The notes: generated from the letters alone by a model not told the origin. Shown: positions 9,706 through 18,801, counted from the first letter of the stretch. The stretch: DNA of 64,000 bases from Saprospiraceae bacterium (GCA_022841745.1 JALHQW010000017.1:71520-135519); one strand, 5' to 3'. Program-made: numbers and translations.

Positions 9706-10389
9706 ATGGATGGCAAGAAGATATTGGTTGTGGACGACGAGCCGGATATTTTGGAAATACTATCGTACAACCTCCGCAAGGAGGGTTTCACCGTCCAGAC
9801 CGCCAACAACGGTGAAGAGGGGTTGAAGTCTGCCCAGCAAATGAGCCCTGACCTCATCATCCTTGACATTATGATGCCCCAAATGGACGGCATCGAGCTT
9901 TGCCGCCAATTGCGGAGCACACCCAGTTTCGACGATACTCTCATCGCATTCCTGACCGCCAAAGAGGAAGACTATTCGCAAATTGCAGCCCTTGATTTTG
10001 GGGGTGACGACTATATCACCAAGCCCATTAAGCCGAAGGTGCTGATGAGCCGGGTCAAGGCCCTGTTGCGCCGCAACCTCAAAACAGAAGAAAGCACCAA
10101 CAATCATAGGACGGTCATCGGCGATTTGACCATTGATCGTGAAAGCTACCGGGTGACGAAGGGTGGGGTAGAAGTCGAATTGGCGAAGAAAGAATTTGAA
10201 TTGCTGAACCTCTTGGCCTCAAAACCGGGTAGGGTATTTACCCGCAATGAGATATACGATAAGATTTGGGGAAGCGAGGTGATTGTCGGGGATAGAACAA
10301 TTGATGTTTATATCCGTAAATTGCGGGAAAAATTGGGCGATGATTTTATCAAAACTATCAAGGGAATCGGATACCGCTTCGAATTCTGA
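9706..10389 (+). CDS. OmpR/PhoB-family response regulator
   Basis: This is a phosphorylation-controlled DNA-binding regulator. The receiver domain has the acidic pair Asp10-Asp11, phosphoacceptor Asp54 in LIILDIMMPQMDG, Thr84 and Lys106 in ITKPIKP. The C-terminal winged helix runs from about residue 140 and ends with TIKGIGYRFEF, including RTIDVYIRKLREKLG. ATG 9706 gives a protein beginning right at the receiver fold; the frame extends 38 codons further upstream through repeat DNA. The partner kinase starts 28 bases downstream. The pair resembles PhoB-PhoR, but no phosphate genes lie nearby, so the signal is unknown. Confidence 0.93.
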   Translation: MDGKKILVVDDEPDILEILSYNLRKEGFTVQTANNGEEGLKSAQQMSPDLIILDIMMPQMDGIELCRQLRSTPSFDDTLIAFLTAKEEDYSQIAALDFGGDDYITKPIKPKVLMSRVKALLRRNLKTEESTNNHRTVIGDLTIDRESYRVTKGGVEVELAKKEFELLNLLASKPGRVFTRNEIYDKIWGSEVIVGDRTIDVYIRKLREKLGDDFIKTIKGIGYRFEF

Positions 10390-10417
10390 ACAAGGTGCCA
10401 GGGTAAATGGTGCTGAC

Positions 10418-11494
10418 ATGCAGGTATTGCCTCGCCCCATTATCAACCTAAAGAACCCTACGCCCAACGGCATGGCATTGGCCGCCGCTTTTTTCTCTTC
10501 CCTGGTGGTGGTTTCGCTCAGTTTAATGGCCAAATTGTACCATGGTGCCTCTTCTGCCACACTCCTGCTCTTCGTGGTACCTTTCGCCTCCTTTATCTCC
10601 ACCTACTTCATTTTCAGGTATTTTTTGAAAAAATTCATCCTTCGCAAGGTCAAGGTCATCTACAAGAATATCCACAGCCGCAAGCTCCAATCCAATCAAA
10701 AAAAGGACAATTTTGATATGTCCAGCAATATCCTTGATGAGGTGGAAAAGGAAATGGAGAAATGGGCGGCAAATGAGGAAAAAGAGGCCAAGCAACTGAA
10801 AACCTGGCAAGAGTACCGTCGCCGTTTCCTCGGCGATATTTCACATGAACTAAAAACGCCCATCTTCAATATTCAAGGCTATCTGGAAACCCTGCTCGAT
10901 GGGGGCATGGAAGACGAGACCATCAACAAGAATTACCTAAAAAGAGCCGCCAAAAACGTGGAACGCCTGAGCACCATTGTGGAGGATTTGGAGTCCATCT
11001 CCCGTCTCGAATCTGGCGAACTGATTCTTGACATTCGGCCATTTGACATCAAAAAACTGACGGAGGAAGTGTTCGACGGGCTGGAAATTAAGGCCAAAGG
11101 GCGCAATATCCGTTTGCAGTTCAAAGCTGGGGCTGACGAAAGCTACCTCGTAAAGGCCGACCGTGACTATGTCCGGCAAGTGCTGACGAACCTTGTCAAT
11201 AATTCCCTCAAATACGGCAAGGAAGGTGGCAATACCAAGGTGAGCTTTTATGACATGGACAAGATCATCCTCGTGGAAGTGGCTGACACAGGAATTGGCA
11301 TCTCGCCCGACCACCACAAGCGCCTTTTCGACCGTTTTTACCGGGTGGACAAAAGCCGCTCACGGGAGCAGGGCGGCTCTGGGCTGGGGCTTTCCATCGT
11401 AAAGCATATCGTGGAAGCACACAAGCAGACCATTACGGTGCGGAGTACGCCGGGTATGGGGTCAACGTTTGGGTTTACGTTGGAGAAAGCGTAG
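10418..11494 (+). CDS. Membrane sensor histidine kinase (PhoR-like)
   Basis: This is the partner of the upstream response regulator. Two membrane helices at about residues 19-39 and 46-70 enclose only a very short external loop, so the signal is probably sensed in the membrane or cytoplasm. A basic linker leads to the phosphoacceptor His143 in FLGDISHELKTP. The ATPase domain has the N box NLVNNSLKYG, VADTGIGIS, FDRFYRVDKSRS and GSGLGLSIVKHIV. I chose ATG 10418 because upstream codons overlap the response regulator and encode no recognisable domain. The protein is 358 residues. Confidence 0.93.
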   Translation: MQVLPRPIINLKNPTPNGMALAAAFFSSLVVVSLSLMAKLYHGASSATLLLFVVPFASFISTYFIFRYFLKKFILRKVKVIYKNIHSRKLQSNQKKDNFDMSSNILDEVEKEMEKWAANEEKEAKQLKTWQEYRRRFLGDISHELKTPIFNIQGYLETLLDGGMEDETINKNYLKRAAKNVERLSTIVEDLESISRLESGELILDIRPFDIKKLTEEVFDGLEIKAKGRNIRLQFKAGADESYLVKADRDYVRQVLTNLVNNSLKYGKEGGNTKVSFYDMDKIILVEVADTGIGISPDHHKRLFDRFYRVDKSRSREQGGSGLGLSIVKHIVEAHKQTITVRSTPGMGSTFGFTLEKA

Positions 11495-11564
11495 CCGCCA
11501 AACTTGTTTGGCTGGCTCATTATGTGTTGATCCGTTCAGCCAGCCAAATAAATTTGGCGGCTAC
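11491..11564. repeat. Inverted repeat at the end of the kinase gene
   Basis: GTAGCCGCCAAA...TTTGGCTGGCT is mirrored by AGCCAGCCAAA...TTTGGCGGCTAC around a short loop. The left arm starts within the stop codon of the kinase. It may stop transcription or be another mobile palindrome; there is no T-run after it. Confidence 0.65.
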
Positions 11565-11598
11565 AATTAACCTCAAAAACAAATATGGGCTTGTTAAA

Positions 11599-12540
11599 CT
11601 ACTTCTTCCCATAAAGCTCCCGTAGCTTTTTCAACAAGCGCAACAGTTTGAGGTTCAACGACTTATTGGCATTGAAAAAAATGCCGTTGATGACAATCCA
11701 ATCTTCCTGTCGCTTTATTTCTTCCAAGTTTTTGTAGTAAACCCGCTGTTTTTTCTCGAAGGGCATTTTCCAATAGATGCAATCACGTGTCATGGAGAAG
11801 CCGTCCTTGCAGTTGTTGAACATGGATAGGTCGCAGATGAAGAAAATGGTCTCGCCTTTTTCGGGAAATAGGTAATTGGTAGCGGCGTTCTTCAGTTTAT
11901 GGGCGGGCATGGTGACGAAGTCCATGAAAACGGACTCGCCCTCTGCGTCGAAGTCAAGGTAGTCGAGCAGCATTTCGCCGAGGTTGATTTTCTCGACGCT
12001 TCGTCCTTGGTATTTCAGGATTTTTTCATCGAAAAACACCTCGTTCAAATCGGAGCAATGGCGGATAACGAAATAATCAATCAGCTCCTCCAAGGCAGGC
12101 GATGCGAAATTGAAGCGGTTGGCGTCGTCGGGATTACGCAAGGCTTGTTCCGCCAGTTGTTTTACCCGAAAATCCACACTGTTGCGGAAGTCGCTTTTGT
12201 AGAATCGGTCAATGTATTTGCCGTGCAAGGAAGGGCTTACTTCCTCTTTCAAACGCCGCTCGAAGGCTAAGCTGAAACGGTCGGCGATTGCCTGTTCAAG
12301 GTTCTCGGTGCGGGAATTCTCAAAAAGATCTTCCAATATGGCCTTTGGGTTTTCCTTTGGGCTTTCCTTTTTTTGCTTGGCAAATATGTGGTGGCAATTG
12401 ATGCAGCTTTCTGCCGATAGCTCGTTTTCGGTGCCACATTCGGGGCAGTCCAACGTCTCCACGATGACGGGCGTGCCGCAGTACGGGCAAAACCTCGCCT
12501 CCAGAGGCATGGACTTTTGACAGGCACGGCAGTTTTTCAT
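11599..12540 (-). CDS. Double zinc-ribbon protein of unknown function
   Basis: I do not recognise the family. The N-terminus has two CxxC...CxxC zinc ribbons in the first ~52 residues (CRAC/CPYC and CPEC/CINC). A charged Lys/Glu linker follows, then a helical region of about 230 residues with no known motif. No signal peptide or membrane segment is visible, so it is probably cytoplasmic. At 313 residues it stands alone between the kinase gene (convergent) and the oxidase subunit III gene (divergent). Upstream, a TTG with a 21-base spacer to TACCTTCG is a possible weak promoter. Confidence 0.8.
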   Translation of the reverse strand: MKNCRACQKSMPLEARFCPYCGTPVIVETLDCPECGTENELSAESCINCHHIFAKQKKESPKENPKAILEDLFENSRTENLEQAIADRFSLAFERRLKEEVSPSLHGKYIDRFYKSDFRNSVDFRVKQLAEQALRNPDDANRFNFASPALEELIDYFVIRHCSDLNEVFFDEKILKYQGRSVEKINLGEMLLDYLDFDAEGESVFMDFVTMPAHKLKNAATNYLFPEKGETIFFICDLSMFNNCKDGFSMTRDCIYWKMPFEKKQRVYYKNLEEIKRQEDWIVINGIFFNANKSLNLKLLRLLKKLRELYGKK

Positions 12541-12686
12541 AGAAAAATGTTTGTTTCAAAGGCGAAGGTAAGTAAACGCCCTGCTTTTCGCCAAAACCAA
12601 GTGCAGTTTGGGCTGTTAAACAGGCGTAATTTGGTTTCCATTTACGAGAATATCAACGACATTCGTGACCATAAATTCGCAACAGC

Positions 12687-13307
12687 ATGAATAGCAAGCC
12701 ACCCGCACCTGTTTACAGCGAGTATAACAATTTCGCATTCCACCCTTACAACGTCATGCTGGTACTGCTGCTGATGGCCATCACCGCCTTGTTTTTAGGT
12801 ACAGCGGCAGCGTTCATCTATACCCGTGTCACCAATGGCGAGGAAGCTGTCAAGATACCTTGGTTGTTTGCGTTTAACACAATTATTCTCTTGGGGAGCA
12901 GCTACGCCATGAAGCTGGCCAAGAAAGCGTACCTGAACGACCAAACAAAGACCTACCAAAGTTGCTTGATGGCGACCATAGGCCTTACTTTCTTATTCCT
13001 TGGCCTGCAATTGGCCGCATGGAGCCAATTGTTTGGTAACAATGTTTTCTTGGCATCCAGCAATGCTGCGAGCTACCTGTACATGCTTTCCGGCCTGCAC
13101 TTTGCGCACGTTTTGGCTGGGCTGCCTTTTTTGGGCTTGTTCCTGTGGAAATCCAAAAAACAAATGATTGACCCAGTTACGGTATTGATCTATTTCAGCG
13201 ACCCCGAAAAAAGGTTACGTTTGCGCTTATTGTCCATTTATTGGCATTACTTGGATGCGCTTTGGATCTTCCTTGTGCTGTTTTTGTTTGCCAATCAATT
13301 GATTTAG
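12687..13307 (+). CDS. Orphan cytochrome c oxidase subunit III-family protein
   Basis: This heme-copper oxidase subunit III homologue has five hydrophobic helices. It carries the late LSGLHFAHVLAGLPF (the family's H...HV-G pattern) and IYWHYLDALWIFLVL near the C-terminus. It is 206 residues long, similar to the short subunit III at 58109. It lies about 45 kb from the oxidase operon and no other oxidase gene is nearby. It may replace or supplement the operon subunits, or serve another oxidase elsewhere. A short polar N-terminus reads PPAPVYSEYNNFAFHPYN. Confidence 0.88.
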   Translation: MNSKPPAPVYSEYNNFAFHPYNVMLVLLLMAITALFLGTAAAFIYTRVTNGEEAVKIPWLFAFNTIILLGSSYAMKLAKKAYLNDQTKTYQSCLMATIGLTFLFLGLQLAAWSQLFGNNVFLASSNAASYLYMLSGLHFAHVLAGLPFLGLFLWKSKKQMIDPVTVLIYFSDPEKRLRLRLLSIYWHYLDALWIFLVLFLFANQLI

Positions 13308-13311
13308 TGGT

Positions 13312-13340
13312 GATAGGTGATTCGTGATTCGTGATTCGTT
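13312..13340 (+). repeat. GTGATTC heptamer array
   Basis: GTGATAG, then GTGATTC three times, at exact 7-base spacing directly after the subunit III stop codon. Confidence 0.85.
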
Positions 13341-13515
13341 GGAAACTCACGTCATTTGGTTGACAATTATCAAAAATTGGTGCTGCAAGAAAAATGGTTT
13401 ATTTCAATATCCTCAAATCCAGGCAGAATGCCCACTAATTCAATATTTGGAGAGTTGGTAAAATATATCAAATCCAGCCCTACAACTAAACGCCGCATAT
13501 TCCTACCTTCACGAA

Positions 13516-13537
13516 TCACCAGTTACCAGTTACCAAC
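13516..13537 (+). repeat. ACCAGTT heptamer array touching the acpH start
   Basis: CACCAGTTACCAGTTACCAAC runs into the ATG at 13538. The rest of the 230-base gap (13341-13515) contains no gene I would accept. Confidence 0.75.
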
Positions 13538-14128
13538 ATGAACTTCCTCGCCCACCTATACCTTTCCGGCCAAGACGAGCACCTGATGGTGGGCAACTTC
13601 CTTGCTGATTTTATCGACAATAAGGCGGTGGCCAACCTACCACCCGATATAAAGAAAGGCGTAGCGATGCACCGGCAAATTGACAGTTTCACCGATAAGC
13701 ACCCGATGGTTAAGCAAGGTGCAAGGCGATTGCACGCCAGCCATGGCAAGTATGCCCCGGTCATTCTTGACGTTTTCCATGATTTCTTGTTGGCACAAAA
13801 CTGGGGTCGTTACTCCTCGCTGACTTTACCGGAATTTGCGAGGGGTGTTTATGAGGTGCTGCTTCGGCATTTGGACATCATGCCGACCATGCTGCACGAC
13901 CGATTGCCAAGGATGGTTGCCGATGACTGGTTGGTTCGCTACGGCACGGAGGACGGGCTGCGGTTCACTTTTTCAAGGGTGAAATTGCGGAGCAGTGCGC
14001 CCCATTTCTTCGAAAACGCTGTTGAGAACCTGACAATTTATTACCAAGATTTCAATGAAGAGTTCAATTCGTTTTTTCCCGACATAATTGGCGAAGTAAA
14101 TCCGCTACTTTTGCCCTCGAATGATTAA
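13538..14128 (+). CDS. acpH: Acyl carrier protein phosphodiesterase
   Basis: AcpH removes the 4'-phosphopantetheine arm from acyl carrier protein, controlling prosthetic-group turnover in fatty acid synthesis. The protein starts with the family signature MNFLAHLYLS and continues with VGNFLADFI, then GVAMHRQIDSFTDKHP and the DVFHDFLLAQNW stretch. These are the His/Asp metal-binding segments of the AcpH group in the HD-like fold. At 196 residues it is full length. The start is fixed by homology at the first residue. Confidence 0.92.
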   Translation: MNFLAHLYLSGQDEHLMVGNFLADFIDNKAVANLPPDIKKGVAMHRQIDSFTDKHPMVKQGARRLHASHGKYAPVILDVFHDFLLAQNWGRYSSLTLPEFARGVYEVLLRHLDIMPTMLHDRLPRMVADDWLVRYGTEDGLRFTFSRVKLRSSAPHFFENAVENLTIYYQDFNEEFNSFFPDIIGEVNPLLLPSND

Positions 14129-14185
14129 TTACAGTGTGAATTTATCCATCGAATTCTGACCAACATTTTAAATTTAAAACCTGTT

Positions 14186-15820
14186 ATGAAATTTAAAACC
14201 TTTACTTGTACCATTGCCTTGCTTGTCAGTCTATTTTGTCAAGCACAGGATTACAACATTGCCCTTCGTTCGGTCATGGAAATTCCCGGGCAGACGCTCG
14301 GTAATGTCTGGGGTTATGTCCAGAATGGCAGAGAATATGCACTGCTTGGTGGCCAACTCGGCCTCATCATTGTGGACGTGACTGACCCGGAAAACCCCGT
14401 TCAAATTACCCAAATACCTGGCCCTGACAACCTTTGGAAAGAGGTAAAGACCTACCAGCACTATGCTTATGCCACTACGGAGGGCGGCCCAGTTCAAGTG
14501 ATTGACCTCAGCCCCTTGCCTTCAACCAATTTGCCCGTTAATGTCTATAATGGCGATGGCCCCATCGCTGGCGAAATCACCAATGTACATGCCCTGCATG
14601 TGGATGAGACAAAAGGGTTCCTCTACCTATATGGCTCAGGCGCAGGGGTAAGTGGTACTGGAGGTGCCTTGGTTTGTGATTTGAACGAAGACCCTTTCAA
14701 CCCCAAGTTTGTAGGGGAGTTCCAAGCAATGGGCTATATCCACGACGGCTTTGTGGACAACGATATCTTGTATGGAGGTCATATCTATGCCGGCCAAATG
14801 TCCATTGTGGATATGAGCGACAAGTCCAACCCGGTTATCCTCGGCGCCGTTCAGACTCCTAATGCCTTCACCCACAACACTTGGCCAACGGACGACCGCA
14901 AATATGCGCTCACGACAGATGAAGTGGATGGCTCTACCCTGGCATGCTTTGATGTTACAGACCCTGCCAATATCAAAGAATTGGATCGCTTTCAGTGTAC
15001 ACCTGGCTCTGGTTCCGTGCCCCACAACACTCATATCTTGAACAACTACGCCATCACCAGCTGGTACACCGACGGCGTCAGCATCGTGGACGTGACCAAC
15101 CCTTCCAATCTTGTACAGGTTGGCCTTTACGATACTTACCCAGAACAGGCAGGTGGCGGTTACAATGGCTGTTGGGGGGTGTATCCTTATTTTCCATCCG
15201 GCAATTTGATAGCCACGAACATACCCGTTGCGTTTGCTGTTGGTACTGGTAAAATGTTCGTGCTTACTCCTACCTATGTACGGGCTGCCTGGTTAGAAGG
15301 AAAGGTTACTAATGGCCTTACTGGACAACCTATTAGCGGAGTTTCCGTTTTCGTGGATAGCGGTGAACCGCAAACAGAGACCAGTACTGGCCTCTTAGGC
15401 GATTATAAAACGGGCCAGAAGCTGGCAGGTACTTTTGAAGTCACCTACTTCAAGAATGGCTTCTCTCCAAAAATGGTGGAAGTGACCCTCGAAAATGGCG
15501 TATTGACAACCTTGGATGTCGTGCTTTACCCACCTGGTACCAGCAACACTGACTGGTTGGAGCCTACCGATGTAAACCTGAAGGTAAGCCCAACGGTATT
15601 TTCCAGCAGCACCAATATCAGCTTCAATTTGCCTTCCTGGACCGACAAGGCATTTTTGCAAGTAGTCAATTCGGCAGGACAAAGTATATGGACGAGGTCA
15701 GTGGACAAAGGCACTAAAAATATTGCTTTTGATGCACAAGTGCCGAGTGGGAGCTATTTTCTTACCCTGTATGTAAATGGCCAACAGACCAAAGCATTAC
15801 AAATGACCAAGGTTGATTGA
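14186..15820 (+). CDS. Choice-of-anchor B family LVIVD-repeat protein with T9SS type A sorting domain
   Basis: This is a secreted surface protein. A signal peptide (LLVSLFCQAQ, cleavage near residue 21) is followed by beta-propeller repeats such as GLIIVDVTDPENPVQI and GVSIVDVTNPSNLVQVG, the LVIVD type. Residues ~370-455 form a carboxypeptidase-regulatory-like Ig domain (WLEGKVTNGLTGQPISGVSV). The last ~80 residues, from LKVSPTVFSSSTNISF to the end, are a type A sorting domain recognised by the type IX secretion system. Its substrate is unknown. A TACTTTTG at 14106-14113, inside the end of acpH, may be its promoter. Confidence 0.9.
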   Translation: MKFKTFTCTIALLVSLFCQAQDYNIALRSVMEIPGQTLGNVWGYVQNGREYALLGGQLGLIIVDVTDPENPVQITQIPGPDNLWKEVKTYQHYAYATTEGGPVQVIDLSPLPSTNLPVNVYNGDGPIAGEITNVHALHVDETKGFLYLYGSGAGVSGTGGALVCDLNEDPFNPKFVGEFQAMGYIHDGFVDNDILYGGHIYAGQMSIVDMSDKSNPVILGAVQTPNAFTHNTWPTDDRKYALTTDEVDGSTLACFDVTDPANIKELDRFQCTPGSGSVPHNTHILNNYAITSWYTDGVSIVDVTNPSNLVQVGLYDTYPEQAGGGYNGCWGVYPYFPSGNLIATNIPVAFAVGTGKMFVLTPTYVRAAWLEGKVTNGLTGQPISGVSVFVDSGEPQTETSTGLLGDYKTGQKLAGTFEVTYFKNGFSPKMVEVTLENGVLTTLDVVLYPPGTSNTDWLEPTDVNLKVSPTVFSSSTNISFNLPSWTDKAFLQVVNSAGQSIWTRSVDKGTKNIAFDAQVPSGSYFLTLYVNGQQTKALQMTKVD

Positions 15821-15830
15821 GCATTGACAA

Positions 15831-15894
15831 TTTCTTTGAATAAGAAAAGGCTGCTGCATCAATGGTGCAGCAGCCTTTTCTTATTCAAAGAAAG
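15831..15894. terminator. Bidirectional intrinsic terminator (near-perfect 64-bp palindrome)
   Basis: AAAAGGCTGCTGCA pairs with TGCAGCAGCCTTTT around a 6-base loop, and the A/T-rich flanks extend the symmetry. It sits between two convergent genes, with U-rich tails in both directions. Confidence 0.9.
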
Positions 15895-15906
15895 AACGAT
15901 TCTCCT

Positions 15907-16638
15907 TTATCGCCCAGACCGATGAAAGCGCATCCTATCGCTACAAGCCGACTGCGCCCAGTGGCCGATGCCGAAATTGAACTCAATCATGAATTCGGCC
16001 AGGGCAGGACGAGTCACCGCATCAGATTCATAGGGTATGAAACGCACAGGGTTAGGAAAGCCTGCTTTTTGGCCATCGCCATTCACGAAATCGGTGAGGC
16101 CATAGTGGAAGCGGAGGCCGAGGCCCAGCGAGAACGTTTCGGTACCGGTGATATAACCACCAAAGCCCAAGACGCCGGAGATATAGTTCTTCTCATACAT
16201 ATCGGCAACGTCCTCTAAATCCTCACTGAGAACCGTTTGGTTCACCGAACGGACGATGGAGTATTTTGGGCCCAATTCAAAATACACCCGGTTGTTGATG
16301 TGCCGAAACAAAACCAATGCATCAATGCTCTTCCATTCGACTTCGTTTATAAGGTCATTGCCCAATAACTCGTTGTCGTATTGCCATTTAGCGCCTCCCT
16401 TTGAAAGCAAGCCTTCCAGCGAGACGCCATTGTACGGCCCGAAGTTCACGGCAAACTTACCGCCATAATTGTACCCAGAAGCCACTTGGTAGGCATGGGT
16501 ATCGTCGTCGAAGATATTCTTATTCAATAGAAAAGAAGCGCCAAAGCCGCCTTTTAGGGCTGCCTCTATCCAGATTTCCTGGGCAGAAGCGGACAAGCTG
16601 GTGAGCAAAAAACAAATCGCAAGCGTAAGATTTTTCAT
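15907..16638 (-). CDS. Outer membrane beta-barrel protein
   Basis: A signal peptide (LAICFLLTSLSASAQ) is followed by alternating hydrophobic strands such as AALKGGFGASFLLNK, GGKFAVNFGPYNGVSL and FSLGLGLRFHYGLTDFV. This fits the small Bacteroidota barrel family (PorT/OmpW-like size). The 243-residue start at ATG 16638 is set by the signal peptide. It lies downstream of the tonB operon in the same direction and may be read with it, but the 227-base gap leaves this open. Function unknown. Confidence 0.75.
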   Translation of the reverse strand: MKNLTLAICFLLTSLSASAQEIWIEAALKGGFGASFLLNKNIFDDDTHAYQVASGYNYGGKFAVNFGPYNGVSLEGLLSKGGAKWQYDNELLGNDLINEVEWKSIDALVLFRHINNRVYFELGPKYSIVRSVNQTVLSEDLEDVADMYEKNYISGVLGFGGYITGTETFSLGLGLRFHYGLTDFVNGDGQKAGFPNPVRFIPYESDAVTRPALAEFMIEFNFGIGHWAQSACSDRMRFHRSGR

Positions 16639-16837
16639 ATCTGTTGTAGATTTTGGTGAAAACTGAGGCAATGGTGGTGTTTTTTTGGCGATTGGCCAAC
16701 TGATTGGCATTACAATTTTTGATTTTGGAAGTTTTTAGACATAATAAAAAAGCAAAAGGGCACAAGCCTTTCAGCACTGCGCCCTTTTTGAAAAAGGTAT
16801 TGGATTGCGTCTTTAGGAAATTTGGAAATTATACCGC

Positions 16838-16865
16838 TCACCAATTTCTCAATTTCTTAATTTCC
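16838..16865 (-). repeat. Octamer array after tonB
   Basis: The plus strand shows CCAATTTCTCAATTTCTTAA and then AATTTCC at 8-base spacing, next to the tonB stop codon. Confidence 0.6.
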
Positions 16866-17777
16866 TTATTTTACTTTAAAGGTGTAGGTAATCGTCCCAC
16901 ATTGGCTGTCAGGACCACCAGCATCGAATTTATATTTCTTTGCATTCGCAGTGGCGATGGATTTCAGCCTTGAACTTGTGGTGGAAGAGCCTTTCTGGGT
17001 GTATTCTGCACTAGTAACATTCCCATTTTTGTCAATGCAGACCCTGATGGCCACGGTGCCAGTTTCTTGGGAATCATCATTGGGCTTGCCTGGGCTTTTG
17101 AACCCGCGGCCACCGAACCCTTCTACTACGCCTGATCCAGTGGTCTTACCTTTAAGTATGTCGGAATCTCCACCGTCAGGGTCGCCTTGATTGCCAGGCT
17201 TACCAGTGTCGCCTTTGCCACCGCCACTACCACCACCTTTCGAGGGCTTGCCCAAGTCTTTAAGGGCATCACGCTTTGCTTGTTCCTCGGCCCTTTTTTT
17301 GGCCTCAGCGTCGGCCTTGGCTTTAGCTTCTGCTTTTGCCTTGGCTTCTGCAGCCGCTTTTTCACGGGCTTCGGCGTCAGCCTTGCGTTTTTCTTCTTCT
17401 TTTTTCTTTTTGATGGCGGCAGCCTCAGGGTCTTCGGTTTTCACAACGTCTTTTTTCGGCTCCGTCTTTGTGGGTTTTTCTTTTTCAGGCTTTTTCGGCT
17501 CTTCCTTTACAGGTTCTGGCTTTTCCTCCTCAACTGGTTCTGGTTCAGCCTCAGGTTCAGCTTCAGCTTCAGCTGGTGCAGCTTCGGGGGCGTTCTCTTC
17601 GCCCTGACCTACATCGGGTATGCCAAGGTTCACCAAAACACCCGCAGCTTCGGGCGGTGGGTTCTGGAAAGTAAAGCCATACAATGCGGCAAGTATCAGC
17701 ACAAGCGTGTGGAACACAACGCTAAAAATGATACCCTTCTGCCGATTGCCTTTTTCTGTTCTTGATAAATCTTCCAT
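16866..17777 (-). CDS. TonB-like energy transducer
   Basis: The protein couples the ExbB/ExbD motor to outer-membrane receptors. It has a cytoplasmic N-terminus, one membrane helix at about 16-38 (IIFSVVFHTLVLILAALYGF), then a long Pro/Glu/Lys/Ala spacer to about residue 175 that includes an Ala/Lys-rich helix. A Gly-rich stretch follows, then a C-terminal domain of about 80 residues with AIRVCIDKNGNVTSAEY. The C-terminal domain has two cysteines (VCID and SQCGT) that could form a disulphide. It is last in the exbB-exbD-exbD-tonB order. Confidence 0.88.
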   Translation of the reverse strand: MEDLSRTEKGNRQKGIIFSVVFHTLVLILAALYGFTFQNPPPEAAGVLVNLGIPDVGQGEENAPEAAPAEAEAEPEAEPEPVEEEKPEPVKEEPKKPEKEKPTKTEPKKDVVKTEDPEAAAIKKKKEEEKRKADAEAREKAAAEAKAKAEAKAKADAEAKKRAEEQAKRDALKDLGKPSKGGGSGGGKGDTGKPGNQGDPDGGDSDILKGKTTGSGVVEGFGGRGFKSPGKPNDDSQETGTVAIRVCIDKNGNVTSAEYTQKGSSTTSSRLKSIATANAKKYKFDAGGPDSQCGTITYTFKVK

Positions 17778-17895
17778 GACAAAAGATTGAGTTGATGGTT
17801 TTCAAATTGATAACGATAGAACGATGCCAATATTTAGGGGAATACACAGGAGTTTGAAAATAATTAACATTTTGAGCAGTAGGGAGGTATGTTTC

Positions 17896-17937
17896 AGCCG
17901 CTGCGTCGCATACCTCCATACCTCATACCTCTATACC
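17896..17937 (-). repeat. GAGGTAT heptamer/octamer array between exbD2 and tonB
   Basis: On the minus strand GAGGTAT recurs four times at 7-8 base spacing directly after the exbD stop, with a further GAGGTATG-like copy at 17882. Confidence 0.8.
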
Positions 17938-18339
17938 TCACTTTTTTTCTGCTGCCAAAATCGCATTGATTTCAAACCGCATGGCGATGTCCATGACAAA
18001 AGCGACATGCTTGACAGCGGTGCCTGCTTCTGGTGCTATGATGATGTCGAGTTTGTCGGAAGCAGATTTTGCTTTCCGTTCTAAGGACTCCTCCAAATCT
18101 GAAGACGAAATACGCTTGCCATTGATGAAATAATTGCCAGACTTGCTGATGGCGACCTCGTCCGTCTTGTTGTCAATCTCAACCTTGGCGTTGGAAGAAC
18201 CCGGCAATTTTAGGTTCAACGAGTTTGGGGCCACCAAGCCGGAGGTCAGCATAAAGAAAATTAGCAACAGGAATATCATGTCCGTCATGGAGGCGGAGCT
18301 GAACTCTGTACTGATTTTGTTCTTTTTCTTAAGTCCCAT
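17938..18339 (-). CDS. ExbD/TolR family proton-channel protein (second copy)
   Basis: This ExbD-type subunit of the TonB motor has a single N-terminal membrane helix carrying the conserved aspartate in SMTDMIFLLLIFFMLTS. A periplasmic domain with the EAGTAVKHVAFVMDIAM segment follows. It has 133 residues, full length for the family. The first residues (MGLKKKNKISTEFSSASMTD) closely match those of the neighbouring ExbD, so the two arose by tandem duplication. Two ExbD proteins beside one ExbB are common in Bacteroidota. Confidence 0.92.
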   Translation of the reverse strand: MGLKKKNKISTEFSSASMTDMIFLLLIFFMLTSGLVAPNSLNLKLPGSSNAKVEIDNKTDEVAISKSGNYFINGKRISSSDLEESLERKAKSASDKLDIIIAPEAGTAVKHVAFVMDIAMRFEINAILAAEKK

Positions 18340-18392
18340 TTAGGTTCAAGTAAAAAGTAAAAAGGATAAAGTCAAAAGTTGAAGCACATAAG
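18340..18392 (-). repeat. CTTTTTA heptamer array between the two exbD genes
   Basis: On the minus strand CTTTTGA, CTTTATC, CTTTTTA, CTTTTTA and CTTGAAC follow at 7-base spacing and lead to the downstream start. Confidence 0.8.
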
Positions 18393-18797
18393 TCAACCCT
18401 CGGTCTTCGGTGCAGTCGCCAAGATGGCCTTAATGCGCAATTCACCTGCCACTTTGATGACATCCGTCAAATTATCGAACGGTGCCTCTTGGTCGGCGGC
18501 GATGGTCAGGGTGAAGTCTTTGGGGTCGCCCATTTCCTTTTTCTTGCGGGCAATGGCCGCTTTCAAGGCAGAAGGCGAAACCACTTGCTTGTCCCACAGA
18601 ATCTCACCCTCCGGGTTCACCTCCACCACTGCGGAGGTAGGGGCCACCGTCTTGCTGTCCGACTCCGGCAACTTGAAGTCCGAAATTTGGACGAAATTGC
18701 TGGTCAACACGAAGAAAATCAGCAGCAGGAAGATGATGTCCGTCATCGAAGCATAGCTGAACTCAGCGCCAACCTTGTTTCTTTTTTTTAGGCCCAT
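18393..18797 (-). CDS. ExbD/TolR family proton-channel protein (first copy)
   Basis: The membrane helix contains the channel aspartate in SMTDIIFLLLIFFVLTS, and the periplasmic domain ends with RIKAILATAP. ATG 18797 (134 residues) matches the start of the sister gene; the frame extends upstream through repeat DNA without homology. It is second in the operon, 107 bases after exbB. It probably forms a heterodimer or an alternative dimer with the second ExbD in the pore of the ExbB ring. Confidence 0.93.
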   Translation of the reverse strand: MGLKKRNKVGAEFSYASMTDIIFLLLIFFVLTSNFVQISDFKLPESDSKTVAPTSAVVEVNPEGEILWDKQVVSPSALKAAIARKKKEMGDPKDFTLTIAADQEAPFDNLTDVIKVAGELRIKAILATAPKTEG

Positions 18798-18801
18798 TGT
18801 T

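Noticed and set aside
13356..13541. 61-codon plus-strand ORF before acpH
   Set aside because: It ends inside the acpH start and covers a heptamer array; no signal of a real protein.
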